Assembly: GCA_046348855.1 (NCBI GenBank)
Contig: JAXMDK010000011.1
Location: 62,001-126,000, forward strand
Direction: 5' to 3'
Length of the DNA stretch: 64,000 nucleotides
Source: TMP-24 sp046348855
GTDB lineage: Bacteria; Pseudomonadota; Alphaproteobacteria; Rhodobacterales; Rhodobacteraceae
Shown here: in pieces, positions 39,856-49,254 of the stretch
Position numbering within the stretch: the first letter of the stretch is position 1
Layout of the letters: every line of letters begins with the position of its first letter
Position numbers and translations under genes: made by a program
Notes under the pieces: model-generated
What the model was told of the DNA's origin: nothing
What the model saw: the letters and a program-made list of their open reading frames with translations, nothing else
Database searches by the model: none

Positions 39856-41061
39856 TCAGCCGACCACATTGAACTCCGGCCCGTAGGGATATTTGGTGAT
39901 GTCCTCGTTGCCGTCCTTGGTGATCACCAGGATGTCATGTTCGCGGTAGCCGCCGGCGCCGGGCTGGCCTTCGGGAATGGTCAGCATCGGCTCCATCGAG
40001 ATGACCATGCCCGGTTCCAGCACGGTGTCGATATCCTCGCGCAGTTCCAGCCCGGCCTCGCGGCCGTAATAGTGCGACAGCACGCCGAAGGAATGGCCGT
40101 AGCCGAACGTCCGGTATTGCAGAAGCTGGCGTTCCTCGAAGAAGGCGTTGATCTTTGCAGTAATGTCCGAACAGCGCGCACCGGGCTTCAGGAGACTCAT
40201 GCCATATTCGTGGGCGTCGATATTGGCCTGCCAGATCTTCAGACTGGCCGGGTCCACATTTTTGACAAACAGGGTCCGCTCCAGCGCCGTGTAGTAACCC
40301 GAGATCATCGGGAAGGTATTGAGGCTGAGGATGTCGCCCTGCCGCAGCTGGCGCGCGGTGACCGGGTTGTGCGCGCCGTCGGTGTTGATGCCGGACTGGA
40401 ACCAGACCCAGGTGTCGCGGTATTCGGCTTCCGGGAAGCGCTTGGCGATTTCCAGCTCCATCGCATCGCGCCCGGCCATGGCGACGTCGATCTCGCGCGC
40501 GCCTTCGCGGATCGCATCGTGGATCGCAAAGCCGCCCACGTCGGCGACGTTGGCGCCGTGGATGATCAGGTCGATCTCTGCCTTCGATTTCATCATCCGC
40601 TGCTTCATGGTCGCCGGCGCGATGTCGACGCGCGCCTTGGGCGACAGGAAGGAATCGAGTTTCTGGCCTTGCAGAAGAGTCAGATGGTCGCCTTCGTAGC
40701 CGATCGTCTTGCCGGGACCGGTCACCGACAGGATGGCACGCCAGTAGTTGTCGCGCTGCCAGTCGGTGTAGGTGATGTTGTCGCCGTGGCAGCGCCGCCA
40801 GGGCTGACCCGCGTCGATCCCGGCGCTGATCGTGACCGATTGGGTCGGCGTCACCACCAGCCCGTAGGGGCGGCCGAACGAGCAGTAGAGAAAGCCCGAG
40901 TAGTAGGCGATGTTGTGCATCGAGGTGAAGACCGCGGCATCGACGCCTTGGTCGGCCATGATCTTGCGCAGGCCGGCAAGCCGCGCGTCATATTCGCCGG
41001 GCGCGAAGGGCAGCACCCGGTCGCCTTGGTGAAAACGGTATTGCTGTGGGCGTTCTGTCAT
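39856..41061 (-). CDS. Creatinase (creatine amidinohydrolase)
   Basis: A 401-residue M24 pita-bread-fold enzyme that closely follows bacterial creatinase as I recall it: YYSGFLYCSFGRPYGLVV, GIDAGQPWRR, YTDWQRDNYW, SGINTDGAHNPVT with the catalytic His231, and GYGHSFGVLSHYYGREAG. Creatinase hydrolyses creatine to sarcosine and urea without metal. I chose ATG 41061, which has GAGG seven bases upstream; ATG 41073 is possible. No creatininase, sarcosine oxidase or urease gene is adjacent, so it may act on a related guanidino compound or with distant partners. Confidence 0.88.
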   Translation of the reverse strand: MTERPQQYRFHQGDRVLPFAPGEYDARLAGLRKIMADQGVDAAVFTSMHNIAYYSGFLYCSFGRPYGLVVTPTQSVTISAGIDAGQPWRRCHGDNITYTDWQRDNYWRAILSVTGPGKTIGYEGDHLTLLQGQKLDSFLSPKARVDIAPATMKQRMMKSKAEIDLIIHGANVADVGGFAIHDAIREGAREIDVAMAGRDAMELEIAKRFPEAEYRDTWVWFQSGINTDGAHNPVTARQLRQGDILSLNTFPMISGYYTALERTLFVKNVDPASLKIWQANIDAHEYGMSLLKPGARCSDITAKINAFFEERQLLQYRTFGYGHSFGVLSHYYGREAGLELREDIDTVLEPGMVISMEPMLTIPEGQPGAGGYREHDILVITKDGNEDITKYPYGPEFNVVG

Positions 41062-41302
41062 TTCAGACCTCATATGGGGGCCTGGCGTCTGGCCGGGACC
41101 CTTGAAGATCCCGGCGTTCAGGACAGAGGCGGAGTTGGTCCGCAAGCGTCGGGGTGTTGCCCCGGTGACGACGCCATCGTCACGGCTCGGCGGCATGATG
41201 CCCGATTGTCGATGAACGGCAATGCGGTTTGCGACATGCGCGGTCGCCTTTGCGTCGCTCGTCGCCGCTGAGGGAACATTTTGCCGGGATCGGGCCGCAA
41301 CC

Positions 41303-43657
41303 CTATTCGCCGTAGGGAACCCAGATGTTCTTGACCTGCGTCGCCCGGATCAGGAAGGCGCGACCCTGTCCGTCGGGGCCCTGCCAGTCGCGGTTGGGCG
41401 GGGTCCAGGTGGCCTTGAGGTTGCCGGCGCTCTCGGACTCGACCATCCGCGTGCCCTCGGGGCTGCCGACATACCACAGGGCGGCGACGTCATCATGGCC
41501 GGCCAGCGTCCTGGCCAGTTCGTCGCGCGGCCCGGTGACGATGTTGACCACGCCTGCCGGCACGTCCGAGGTCTCCAGCACCTGATAAAGATCGGTCGCA
41601 GCCAGAGGCATGTTTTGTGACGGGATCGCCACCACCCGGTTGCCCATCGCAATGGCAGGCAGCACCAGGCTGAGAAAGCCCAGAAGCGGCGCGTCGGTCG
41701 GGCAGGCAATGCCCATCACCCCGTAAGGTTCGGGCATCGCCAAAGTGACGTGGGCCGATTTCGTCGAATGGACGGCGCCATCGAACTTGTCGGCCTGCGC
41801 GGCATACCAGAAGGCCCGGCGCAGGGTGGTCTCGACCTCACCCTCGGCCTTCGGGACGCCCGCGGACTTCAGCCGCGCGGTGAATTCGGCAGCGCGCTGG
41901 CTCAGGTTTTCGGCAAGGTAGTAAAGAACCTGCGCCCGGTTGTGGCCGGTAGCCTTGCCCCAACCTTTCGCGGCATGGGCGGCCTCGACCGCGTTCCTGA
42001 TGTCCTTGCGGTTGCCAAGACCCGCCAGACCGATCGTCCGCCCCTTGTGGACGACGGCGAAGGAATAGCCCGAATCGGGCCGTTTCTGCGCCCCGCCGAT
42101 ATAAAGTTTCGCCGTCCGGTCGATGCCCTCGACTCTCGCGGGCGTGTCGGGATGGGGGGCGGTGTCGGGGGCTACGGGCGCCGGTTCGGCGGGGGCCTTG
42201 ACCGGCGCTTCGGCCAGATAGGCCAGCATCCCCTCGCGCCCGCCCTCGCGGCCGAAGCCGCTTTCGCGGTAGCCGCCGAAACCGGCGGCGGCGTCGAAGA
42301 TGTTGGTCGCGTTCACCCACACGACGCCCGCCTTCACCTGCGCCGCCACGTCGAGCGCCAGGTTGATGTTCTCCGACCAGATCGAGGCCGCCAGCCCGTA
42401 GCGGGTATTGTTGGCAAGCTCGACCGCCTCGTCGGGGGTGCGGAAGGTGGTGAGGGTGGCGACGGGGCCGAAGATTTCGACCTCCGACACGATGTTGGCG
42501 GGGGCGACATTGGTGAAGAAGCCGGGCGCGAAATAGCTGCCCTTGGCCGGAAGCGCGCAGGCCGCCTGATGCAGGACGGCGCCTTGCGCGGCGCCTTCGC
42601 GCACCAGTTCGCTGACCCGCGCCAACTGCACCGGATCGACAAGTGAGCCCATGTCGGTCGACTTGTCCAAGGGATCGCCGACCCGCAGCTTCGCCAGCCG
42701 CGCCTGCAGTCGTTCGGTGAAGACCGGCGCGATGGTTTCCTGCACCAGGATGCGCGAACCGGCGCAGCAGACTTGGCCCTGGTTGAACCAGATTGCATCG
42801 ACCACGCCCTCGACCGCCCCGTCGATGTCGGCATCGGCAAAGACCACGAACGGCGACTTGCCGCCCAGTTCCAGCGTCAGCTTCTTGCCGGTCCCGGCGG
42901 TCGCCTTGCGGATCGCCCGCCCGACCTCGGTCGAGCCGGTGAAGGCGATCTTGTCGACTTCGGCCGCCACCAGCGCCGCGCCGGTCGCGCCGTCGCCGGT
43001 GACCATGTTGACGACGCCCTTCGGCAGGCCGATCTCGGCACAGATTTCGGCGAAGGCCAGCGCGGTCAGCGGCGTGTATTCGGCGGGCTTCAGCACCACG
43101 GTGTTGCCGGCGGCCAGCGCCGGGGCGATCTTCCAGGCGAGCATGAGGAGCGGGAAGTTCCAGGGGATGATCTGGCCGCAGACCCCCACCGGCCCCATGC
43201 CGGGGAGTTCGTCGGCCAGCATCTCGGCCCAGCCGGCATGATGGTAGAAGTGGCGGGCCACCAGCGGCACGTCGATGTCGCGGGTTTCGCGGATCGGTTT
43301 GCCGTTGTCCATCGTCTCCAGCACGGCGAGGAAACGTTCGCGTTTCTGCACCGCCCGGGCCAGCGCGTAGAGCCATTTGGCGCGCTCGTGCCCGGCAAGA
43401 CGTGACCAGCCGGGCAGGGCGGCGCGGGCTGCGGCCACCGCCGCGTCGACATCGGCGGGAGAACCCTGGCCGACCCGCGCCAGCAGATCGCCGGTGGCGG
43501 GATTCCTGACTTCGAAGGTCTGTGCTGGCGCGGTGAAGGCCCCGGCGATGAAGTGGCCGAACGTGCGCCGCGCCGCCAGCCATTTCAGCACGTCGCCATT
43601 GGCCTCGGGGGCGGGGCCGTAGTCCATCGTTTGAAGGATTTTGGATACATTGGGCAT
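41303..43657 (-). CDS. ALDH16-type tandem aldehyde dehydrogenase
   Basis: A 784-residue protein with two ALDH modules joined by an Ala/Pro-rich linker (about 500-535). The first (1-500) is complete, with WNFPLLMLAWK, LELGGKSPFV and the catalytic cysteine in GQVCCAGSRIL. The second (about 535-784) is shortened and lacks the Glu and Cys motifs, as in bacterial and animal ALDH16 proteins. It follows deoC by seven bases and should be co-transcribed; deoC releases acetaldehyde, an evident substrate. Confidence 0.9.
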   Translation of the reverse strand: MPNVSKILQTMDYGPAPEANGDVLKWLAARRTFGHFIAGAFTAPAQTFEVRNPATGDLLARVGQGSPADVDAAVAAARAALPGWSRLAGHERAKWLYALARAVQKRERFLAVLETMDNGKPIRETRDIDVPLVARHFYHHAGWAEMLADELPGMGPVGVCGQIIPWNFPLLMLAWKIAPALAAGNTVVLKPAEYTPLTALAFAEICAEIGLPKGVVNMVTGDGATGAALVAAEVDKIAFTGSTEVGRAIRKATAGTGKKLTLELGGKSPFVVFADADIDGAVEGVVDAIWFNQGQVCCAGSRILVQETIAPVFTERLQARLAKLRVGDPLDKSTDMGSLVDPVQLARVSELVREGAAQGAVLHQAACALPAKGSYFAPGFFTNVAPANIVSEVEIFGPVATLTTFRTPDEAVELANNTRYGLAASIWSENINLALDVAAQVKAGVVWVNATNIFDAAAGFGGYRESGFGREGGREGMLAYLAEAPVKAPAEPAPVAPDTAPHPDTPARVEGIDRTAKLYIGGAQKRPDSGYSFAVVHKGRTIGLAGLGNRKDIRNAVEAAHAAKGWGKATGHNRAQVLYYLAENLSQRAAEFTARLKSAGVPKAEGEVETTLRRAFWYAAQADKFDGAVHSTKSAHVTLAMPEPYGVMGIACPTDAPLLGFLSLVLPAIAMGNRVVAIPSQNMPLAATDLYQVLETSDVPAGVVNIVTGPRDELARTLAGHDDVAALWYVGSPEGTRMVESESAGNLKATWTPPNRDWQGPDGQGRAFLIRATQVKNIWVPYGE

Positions 43658-43664
43658 TGGAACC

Positions 43665-44639
43665 TCAGGCGATGGCGTTGCGATGCGCGGCGGCGTAGCG
43701 CCCGGTCAGGTGATGTTCGAGTTGCCGTTCGATGTCGGCCAGCATCGACGAGGCGCCCAGCCGAAAGAGGTCGGGGCGCAGCCAGTCGTCACCCAGTTCC
43801 TCCTTCATCAGGATCTGCCAGGCGATGGCGTCCTTGGCGGTCTTCATCCCGCCGGCCGGCTTGAAGCCGATCCGCTGGCCGGTCCGGGCGCCATAGTCGC
43901 GCAAGGCGCGCACCATGATCAGCGACACCGGCAGGGTGGCGTTCACGCCTTCCTTGCCGGTCGAGGTCTTGATGAAGTCCGCCCCTGCCTGCATGGCCAC
44001 CATCGAGGCCTTGTAGACATTGCGCAGGGTCTTCAGTTCGCCGGTGGCAAGGATCGCCTTCATGTGGGCGTCGCCGCAGGCCTCGCGCATGGCGGCGACT
44101 TCGTCGTAAAGCGCCGGCCAGTCGCCGTTCAGCACCAGTGACCGATGGATCACGATGTCGATTTCCGCCGCGCCTTGCTCGACGGCATAACGGATTTCCG
44201 CCAGCCGCAGCGGCAGGGGCGTCAGCCCGGCCGGAAAGCCGGTGGCGACTGACGCGACCGGAATGCCCGACCCCGACAGCGCCTTGACGGCGGCGGGGAC
44301 CAGCGAAGGATAGACGCAGACCGCGCCGGTGGTGATGTCCTTCAGCCCCAGCCCGTGCAGGATGTGGTCGGCCAGCGGCCGCCGCGCCTTGGCGCACAGG
44401 CGCGCCACCCGGTCGGGGGTGTCATCGCCCGACAGCGTGGTCAGGTCCATGCAGCGGATCGCGTTCACCAGCCAGGCCGCCTGCCATTCCTTCTTCACCG
44501 TCCGCCGGGTGGTCAGCGTCGCGGCCCGCCGCTCGGCTGCCTGGGTATTGACGGCGACATGGTCGAACCAGTCAGCTTGCAACGGCGTTCCGGGATTGCG
44601 GGTGCAATTGGCAAGCGGCCGCGAAGTTTGGTCTGACAT
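43665..44639 (-). CDS. deoC: Deoxyribose-phosphate aldolase, long form
   Basis: A 324-residue class I aldolase that splits deoxyribose 5-phosphate into acetaldehyde and glyceraldehyde 3-phosphate. The Schiff-base lysine lies in DFIKTSTGKEGVNA, the Asp in AAEIDIVIHRS, and GFKPAGGMKTAKDA supplies the second lysine. The length and N-terminal extension match the longer, eukaryote-like DERA group. It starts an operon with the ALDH16 gene, behind a promoter and a palindromic operator. Confidence 0.95.
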   Translation of the reverse strand: MSDQTSRPLANCTRNPGTPLQADWFDHVAVNTQAAERRAATLTTRRTVKKEWQAAWLVNAIRCMDLTTLSGDDTPDRVARLCAKARRPLADHILHGLGLKDITTGAVCVYPSLVPAAVKALSGSGIPVASVATGFPAGLTPLPLRLAEIRYAVEQGAAEIDIVIHRSLVLNGDWPALYDEVAAMREACGDAHMKAILATGELKTLRNVYKASMVAMQAGADFIKTSTGKEGVNATLPVSLIMVRALRDYGARTGQRIGFKPAGGMKTAKDAIAWQILMKEELGDDWLRPDLFRLGASSMLADIERQLEHHLTGRYAAAHRNAIA

Positions 44640-44677
44640 CTGGAGATCCCGATCGCCGGAAGGGCCCTGGCCCCGAA

Positions 44678-44706
44678 ACGATAGGGGAAGTGGGCGGGTC
44701 GATCAA
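44678..44706 (-). promoter_or_regulatory. Promoter of deoC-ALDH16
   Basis: On the minus strand TTGATC (44706-44701) and TATCGT (44683-44678) are 17 bases apart and lie about 40 bases before the deoC start, a good sigma-70-like match. The 16-base palindrome next to it is centred about 52 bases before the predicted transcription start. Confidence 0.6.
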
Positions 44707-44715
44707 CTGCGGGCC

Positions 44716-44731
44716 TTGACCATATGGTCAA
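44716..44731. promoter_or_regulatory. Perfect 16-bp palindrome, deoC operator candidate
   Basis: TTGACCATATGGTCAA is a perfect palindrome, flanked by further GCC / GGC complementarity, upstream of the deoC promoter and about 94 bases before the divergent small gene. The form, a two-fold word with an AT-rich middle, is typical of GntR- or DeoR-type regulators; none is encoded next to it. Confidence 0.7.
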
Positions 44732-44824
44732 AGGCCGGCCGCGACTGGCGCGGAAACGGCGACAATCGGTCGAGCCTCATTGACAAACGAAACGAAATGC
44801 CGCGGACCCTTGGGCAGCGACGGT

Positions 44825-45175
44825 ATGGCGATGACGGCAGGTTCAGGGGCGGCAGGTTTGGACAAGGTGCATTTCGCCATTGCGCAACTGATGGGCGCGC
44901 CGGACGGCTGGCGGTCGCTGGTGCGCGACATGGTGGCGCGCTGGCCGGACGCGCCGGCGACCGAACTGATCTATGCCATCGCCGCCGCCGCGACCGAGAT
45001 CGAACGCACCTTCGCCGCCGGGAGCCCGTCGCGCGAAGCGGCGGATCATGGCTGGCGGCTGGCCGCCCTGCTGGGCACCGATCTTTACGCGATGGAGGTC
45101 ATCGGCCTGCCGCGCGACCGCGCCGCAGATCTGGCGGCCTATTGGCAGATCGATCCCTACTTTCGCGATCTTTAG
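44825..45175 (+). CDS. Hypothetical protein
   Basis: A 116-residue mostly alpha-helical acidic protein with no motif I recognise; the C-terminus YWQIDPYFRDL is distinctive. Start at ATG 44825, where no strong ribosome binding site is visible; an in-frame ATG at 44831 and a TTG at 44780 are alternatives. It is divergent from deoC, and its stop codon overlaps the convergent mtlK stop. High third-position GC suggests real coding. Confidence 0.65.
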   Translation: MAMTAGSGAAGLDKVHFAIAQLMGAPDGWRSLVRDMVARWPDAPATELIYAIAAAATEIERTFAAGSPSREAADHGWRLAALLGTDLYAMEVIGLPRDRAADLAAYWQIDPYFRDL

Positions 45176-46638
45176 CCGGCCAGATAGGCGGCCAGACAGG
45201 CGCGGGTTCCCTTGGACCAGAGATCGCCCAACGCCCGTCCGAAGGCGGCGGCAAATCGGCTGTCGCGACCGAGATCGCCGTAGATGTCGGTCATCGCCAG
45301 CCAGGCCGCCGGATCGTGCCGCGCGGCGGCGGCGGTGCGCGTGAGCCGGTCCCAGTTCGGGTCGTTCGGTGCGATTGCCGCGCCGGTTTCGTCGACGCCA
45401 AAGCAATAGCGGCACCACAATGCCGAGGCCAGCGCCAGGCCGGCGATGTCGCGGCCCGCCCCCAAGCCATCGCGTGCCGACGGGACGATGAATTTCGGCT
45501 GGCGGTTCGACCCGTCCAGGCACAGTCGCCGGACCGTGTCGGCGACCTCGGGGTTGGAGAATCGCGAGATGATCAGCGCCTTGTAGTCGGTCAGCGAAAC
45601 GCCCGGCACTTCGGGCAGGATCGGCAGGACCTCGGTGGTCAAAAGCCTGTCGAGAAACGCCCGGATCTGGCCGTCGGCCATCGCCTCGTGGACCAGTTCG
45701 ATCCCCAGAAGGCCGGCGGGATAGGCGATGATCGCGTGACCGCCGTTCAGGATGCGGATCTTCATCGTCTCATAGAGGTCGACGCGGTCGGTAAAGGTGA
45801 CGCCGACCCTTTCGAGCGGCGGGCGGCCGGCGGGGAAACTGTCCTCCATGACCCATTGGCGAAAGGGCTCGCAGGTCACCGGGGCCGCATCCTCCAGCCC
45901 GAGGCTCCGCACCATCGCCCGTTCGCGGTCGCCGGTGGCCGGGGTGATGCGGTCGACCATCGAGTTGGGGAAGGCCACGTTGGCGCCGATCCAGTCGGCC
46001 AGCGCCGGGTCGGACAGGGCGCACAGGCCGACGACCGCATCGCGGGTGACGCGGCCGTTGTGCGGAACGTTGTCGCAACACATCACCGTAAAGGGCTGAA
46101 CCCCCGCCGCCCGCCGCTGCTTCAGCGCCGCGATGATCGCGCCGAAGGCGGTTTCGGGCCGGTCGGGGACCTGCGCGTCGCGGCGGATGTCAGGGTGGTC
46201 GGGGCTGAAGGTTCCGGTCATCGGGTCGATGTAATAGCCGCCCTCGGTCACGGTCAGCGACACGATCCGCGTCGCCGGGGCCGCCATCGCCGCGATCAGC
46301 GGGCTGTTGCCGGGGCTGACCGGAACGAAACCGTTCAGCGAGCCGATGACACGGGCGTTGCGGGCACCGGGTTCAAGCTCGACCACCGAATAAAGCCAGT
46401 CCTGCCCCGCCAGCGCCTGGCGCATCCGTTCGTCGCCGTCGCGAACACCCGCGCCGGTGATGGCGAAGTCCAGGCCTTCGCCCAGGGCAAAAAGGTCGTC
46501 AAAATAGACGGCTTGGTGGGCACGGTGAAAGTTTCCGCAGCCGATGTGGACGATGCCGGACGTCAGGCGGGCGCGGTCATAGGCCGGCCGGGCGACGCCC
46601 GCAGGCAGGAGGGGCAGGGTGGCTTCGGTGAGTTTCAT
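45172..46638 (-). CDS. mtlK: Mannitol 2-dehydrogenase
   Basis: A 488-residue polyol-specific long-chain dehydrogenase that oxidises D-mannitol (and arabitol or sorbitol) with NAD. The Rossmann segment GIVHIGCGNFHRAHQAVYFD opens the protein, and the catalytic Lys, Asn and His are in MKIRILNGGHAIIAY. It follows smoS by three bases and ends the polyol operon, as in Rhodobacter sphaeroides. Confidence 0.94.
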   Translation of the reverse strand: MKLTEATLPLLPAGVARPAYDRARLTSGIVHIGCGNFHRAHQAVYFDDLFALGEGLDFAITGAGVRDGDERMRQALAGQDWLYSVVELEPGARNARVIGSLNGFVPVSPGNSPLIAAMAAPATRIVSLTVTEGGYYIDPMTGTFSPDHPDIRRDAQVPDRPETAFGAIIAALKQRRAAGVQPFTVMCCDNVPHNGRVTRDAVVGLCALSDPALADWIGANVAFPNSMVDRITPATGDRERAMVRSLGLEDAAPVTCEPFRQWVMEDSFPAGRPPLERVGVTFTDRVDLYETMKIRILNGGHAIIAYPAGLLGIELVHEAMADGQIRAFLDRLLTTEVLPILPEVPGVSLTDYKALIISRFSNPEVADTVRRLCLDGSNRQPKFIVPSARDGLGAGRDIAGLALASALWCRYCFGVDETGAAIAPNDPNWDRLTRTAAAARHDPAAWLAMTDIYGDLGRDSRFAAAFGRALGDLWSKGTRACLAAYLAG

Positions 46639-46641
46639 GGC

Positions 46642-47415
46642 TCAGCTCATCCAGTTTCCGCCGTCGACATTGTAGGTCTGGGCGACGATGTAGTCGGCCT
46701 CTTGCGAGGCGAGGAAGACCGCCATTCCGGTCAGGTCGGCGGCGGTGCCCATGCGCCCGAAGGGCACGGCGGCCCCGACCTGCCGCTTCTTCTGGCCCGG
46801 TTGCAGCCCTTCGTAGCGGGCGAACAGCGCGTCGACATGGTCCCAGTGTTCGCCGTCGACGACGCCGGGGGCGATAGCGTTCACGTTGATGTCGTGGGCG
46901 ATCAGGTTCAGCCCGGCCGACTGGGTCAGCGAGATGACGGCGGCCTTGGTCGCGCAATAGACCGCGACCAGGCTTTCGCCGCGCCGGCCGGCCTGGCTGG
47001 CCATGTTGATGATCTTGCCGCCCCTGCCGCGCGCGATCATCGACCGGGCTGCCGCCTGCAGCATGAAAAGCGTGCCCGCGACGTTGATCTGGAAAAGGCG
47101 ATCGTAGCTGGCGCGGCTGATTTCGGTGATCGGTGCCAGGTCGAACAGGGCGGCGTTGTTGATCAGGATGTCGAGCCCGCCCCGGCGTCGTTCGACTTCC
47201 GCCACGGCGGCGTCGATACTGTCCTGCGAGGCGACATCAAGGTGAACGGCATAGGCGCCGCGCCCGATCTCTTTCGCTGCAGCCTCGGCCGCGGGCAGGT
47301 TGATGTCGGCGATGGCGACTGTTGCGCCTTCGTCGGCATAGGCGGCGGCGAAGGCCTTGCCGATCCCGCGGGCCGCGCCGGTGATCAGCGCCGATTTTCC
47401 GTCAAGCCGCTTCAT
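46642..47415 (-). CDS. smoS: Sorbitol/galactitol dehydrogenase, SDR type
   Basis: A 257-residue classical SDR that closely resembles the sorbitol dehydrogenase of R. sphaeroides as I recall it. TGAARGIG binds NAD, NNAALFD replaces NNAG, and the catalytic Ser, Tyr and Lys lie in NMASQAGRRGESLVAVYCATK. The C-terminal block DYIVAQTYNVDGGNWMS is characteristic. It oxidises D-glucitol to fructose and galactitol to tagatose. Its start overlaps the smoK stop (ATGA). Confidence 0.95.
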   Translation of the reverse strand: MKRLDGKSALITGAARGIGKAFAAAYADEGATVAIADINLPAAEAAAKEIGRGAYAVHLDVASQDSIDAAVAEVERRRGGLDILINNAALFDLAPITEISRASYDRLFQINVAGTLFMLQAAARSMIARGRGGKIINMASQAGRRGESLVAVYCATKAAVISLTQSAGLNLIAHDINVNAIAPGVVDGEHWDHVDALFARYEGLQPGQKKRQVGAAVPFGRMGTAADLTGMAVFLASQEADYIVAQTYNVDGGNWMS

Positions 47416-48410
47416 GCAAGGCGCTTTCCGGCTGCGTCGAAGCGGTGAAGGTGGGTCATGTCCGGGGTCAGCCAGACCGTGTCGCCGTGGGCGATGTCGA
47501 CATGACCCGGCGCCCGCACCGTCAGGGTGCCACTATCGGTGGCGACATGCAGGAACGTGTCGGAGCCCAGATGCTCGGCCACGCCGACCCGGCCCTGCCA
47601 ACTGCCCGATTTCCGGTCCAGCGCCAGATGCTCGGGACGGATGCCGATGGTCGTCGCGCCCAGGCGCGCCGCCTCGGGGCCGGCGATCAGGTTCATCTTC
47701 GGGCTGCCGATGAAACCGGCGACAAAAAGGTTTGCCGGGTTGCGATACAGTTCCAGCGGGCTTCCGACCTGTTCGATCCGGCCGGCGTTCAGGACGACGA
47801 TCTTGTCGGCCATCGTCATCGCCTCGACCTGGTCGTGGGTCACATAGATCATCGTTGTCTTCAGCGACTGGTGCAGTTCGGTGATTTCCAGCCGCATGTT
47901 GACGCGCAGCGCCGCATCGAGGTTCGACAGCGGTTCGTCGAACAAAAACGCCGCCGGTTCGCGGACGATCGCCCGGCCGATGGCCACCCGCTGGCGCTGG
48001 CCGCCCGACAACTGGCCGGGGCGCCGTTCAAGGTAGTTGGTCAGGTTCAGCACCTTGGCCGCCCCTTCGACCTTGCGGTCGATGTCGGCCTGCGCCATGC
48101 CGGCCATCTTCAAGGGGAAGGCGATGTTCTTGCGGACCGTCATGTGCGGATAAAGCGCGTAGGACTGGAAAACCATCGCCAGGCCGCGCTTGGCGGGCGG
48201 CGCGGTCGTGGCATCCTTGCCGTCGATGACGATGGCGCCCGACGAAATGTCCTCCAGCCCCGCGATCAGGCGCAGAAGCGTCGACTTGCCACAACCCGAC
48301 GGGCCGACGAAGACCACGAATTCGCCTTCGCCGATGGTCAGGTCGAGGGGCGGAATGACCTCGGCATCGCCGAAGCGCTTGGTGACCTGCTTGAGTTCGA
48401 TCTGTCCCAT
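47412..48410 (-). CDS. smoK: Polyol ABC transporter ATPase
   Basis: A 332-residue MalK/UgpC-type ATPase with Walker A GPSGCGKST, signature LSGGQRQRVAI, Walker B FLFDEPLSNLD and a C-terminal TOBE domain (TIGIRPEHLAL). It energises the SmoEFG importer for mannitol and sorbitol. Gene order smoE, smoF, smoG, smoK, smoS, mtlK matches the known Rhodobacter operon. Confidence 0.94.
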   Translation of the reverse strand: MGQIELKQVTKRFGDAEVIPPLDLTIGEGEFVVFVGPSGCGKSTLLRLIAGLEDISSGAIVIDGKDATTAPPAKRGLAMVFQSYALYPHMTVRKNIAFPLKMAGMAQADIDRKVEGAAKVLNLTNYLERRPGQLSGGQRQRVAIGRAIVREPAAFLFDEPLSNLDAALRVNMRLEITELHQSLKTTMIYVTHDQVEAMTMADKIVVLNAGRIEQVGSPLELYRNPANLFVAGFIGSPKMNLIAGPEAARLGATTIGIRPEHLALDRKSGSWQGRVGVAEHLGSDTFLHVATDSGTLTVRAPGHVDIAHGDTVWLTPDMTHLHRFDAAGKRLA

Positions 48411-48420
48411 GATGATATCC

Positions 48421-49251
48421 CTATTTCACCGCGCCGAAGGTCAGGCCGCGCACCAGCTGTTTCTGGCTGAACCAGCCAAGGATCAGGATCGGGGCGATGG
48501 CCAGCGTCGAGGCGGCGGAAAGCTTGGCGTAGAAAAGCCCCTCGGGGCTGGAGTAGCTGGCGATGAAGGCGGTCAGCGGCGCGGCGTTGGACGCGGTCAG
48601 GTTCAGCGTCCAGAACGCCTCGTTCCAGGCGAGGATCACGTTCAGAAGCAGTGTCGAGGCGATGCCCGGCACCGCCATCGGCGTCAGCACATGCAGGATT
48701 TCCGACCTGAGGTTGGCGCCGTCCATCCGCGCGGCTTCCAGGATCTCGCCGGGGATTTCCTTGAAGTAGGTGTAAAGCATCCAGACGACGATCGGCAGGT
48801 TGCTGAGCGTCAGGACGATGACCAGCCCGATGCGGGTATCCAGAAGCCCGCTGTCGCGGAACATCAGGTACATCGGCACCAGCACGCCGACCGCCGGCAT
48901 CATCTTGGTCGACAGCATCCACATCAGCAGGTCCTTGGTCCGCCTGGCCGGGACGAAGGCCATCGCCCAGGCCGCCGGAATGGCGATGACCAGCGCCGCC
49001 AGGGTCGAGCCGAAGGAAATGACGACCGAATTCCAGAAATGCAGCAGATAGTCGGATCGGTGCTGGACGGTGGCGTAGTTTTCCAGCGTCCAGTGGAAGA
49101 ACAGGAACTTCGGCGGGGTCGCCACCGCGTCGCCTTCGGACTTGAACGAGGTCAGGAAGGTCCACAGGATCGGAAAGAAGATCAGCAGGCCGACCGCCCA
49201 GGCGATCAGGGTCACGGCGGTCTTGCGGCGGGTCGAAACGGCGCGGGCCAT
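48421..49251 (-). CDS. smoG: Polyol ABC transporter permease SmoG
   Basis: A 276-residue MalG-like permease with six predicted helices and the EAA loop EAARMDGANLRSEILHVLTPMAVPGI. It forms the inner-membrane channel with SmoF. It begins three bases after smoF and is followed by smoK after ten bases. Confidence 0.93.
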   Translation of the reverse strand: MARAVSTRRKTAVTLIAWAVGLLIFFPILWTFLTSFKSEGDAVATPPKFLFFHWTLENYATVQHRSDYLLHFWNSVVISFGSTLAALVIAIPAAWAMAFVPARRTKDLLMWMLSTKMMPAVGVLVPMYLMFRDSGLLDTRIGLVIVLTLSNLPIVVWMLYTYFKEIPGEILEAARMDGANLRSEILHVLTPMAVPGIASTLLLNVILAWNEAFWTLNLTASNAAPLTAFIASYSSPEGLFYAKLSAASTLAIAPILILGWFSQKQLVRGLTFGAVK

Positions 49252-49254
49252 CTG

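Noticed and set aside
44329..47448. A 1039-codon open frame on the plus strand
   Set aside because: It lies antisense to deoC, mtlK and smoS, which have full family motifs. Long antisense frames are expected at this GC content; the translation is Arg/Gly-rich without domains.
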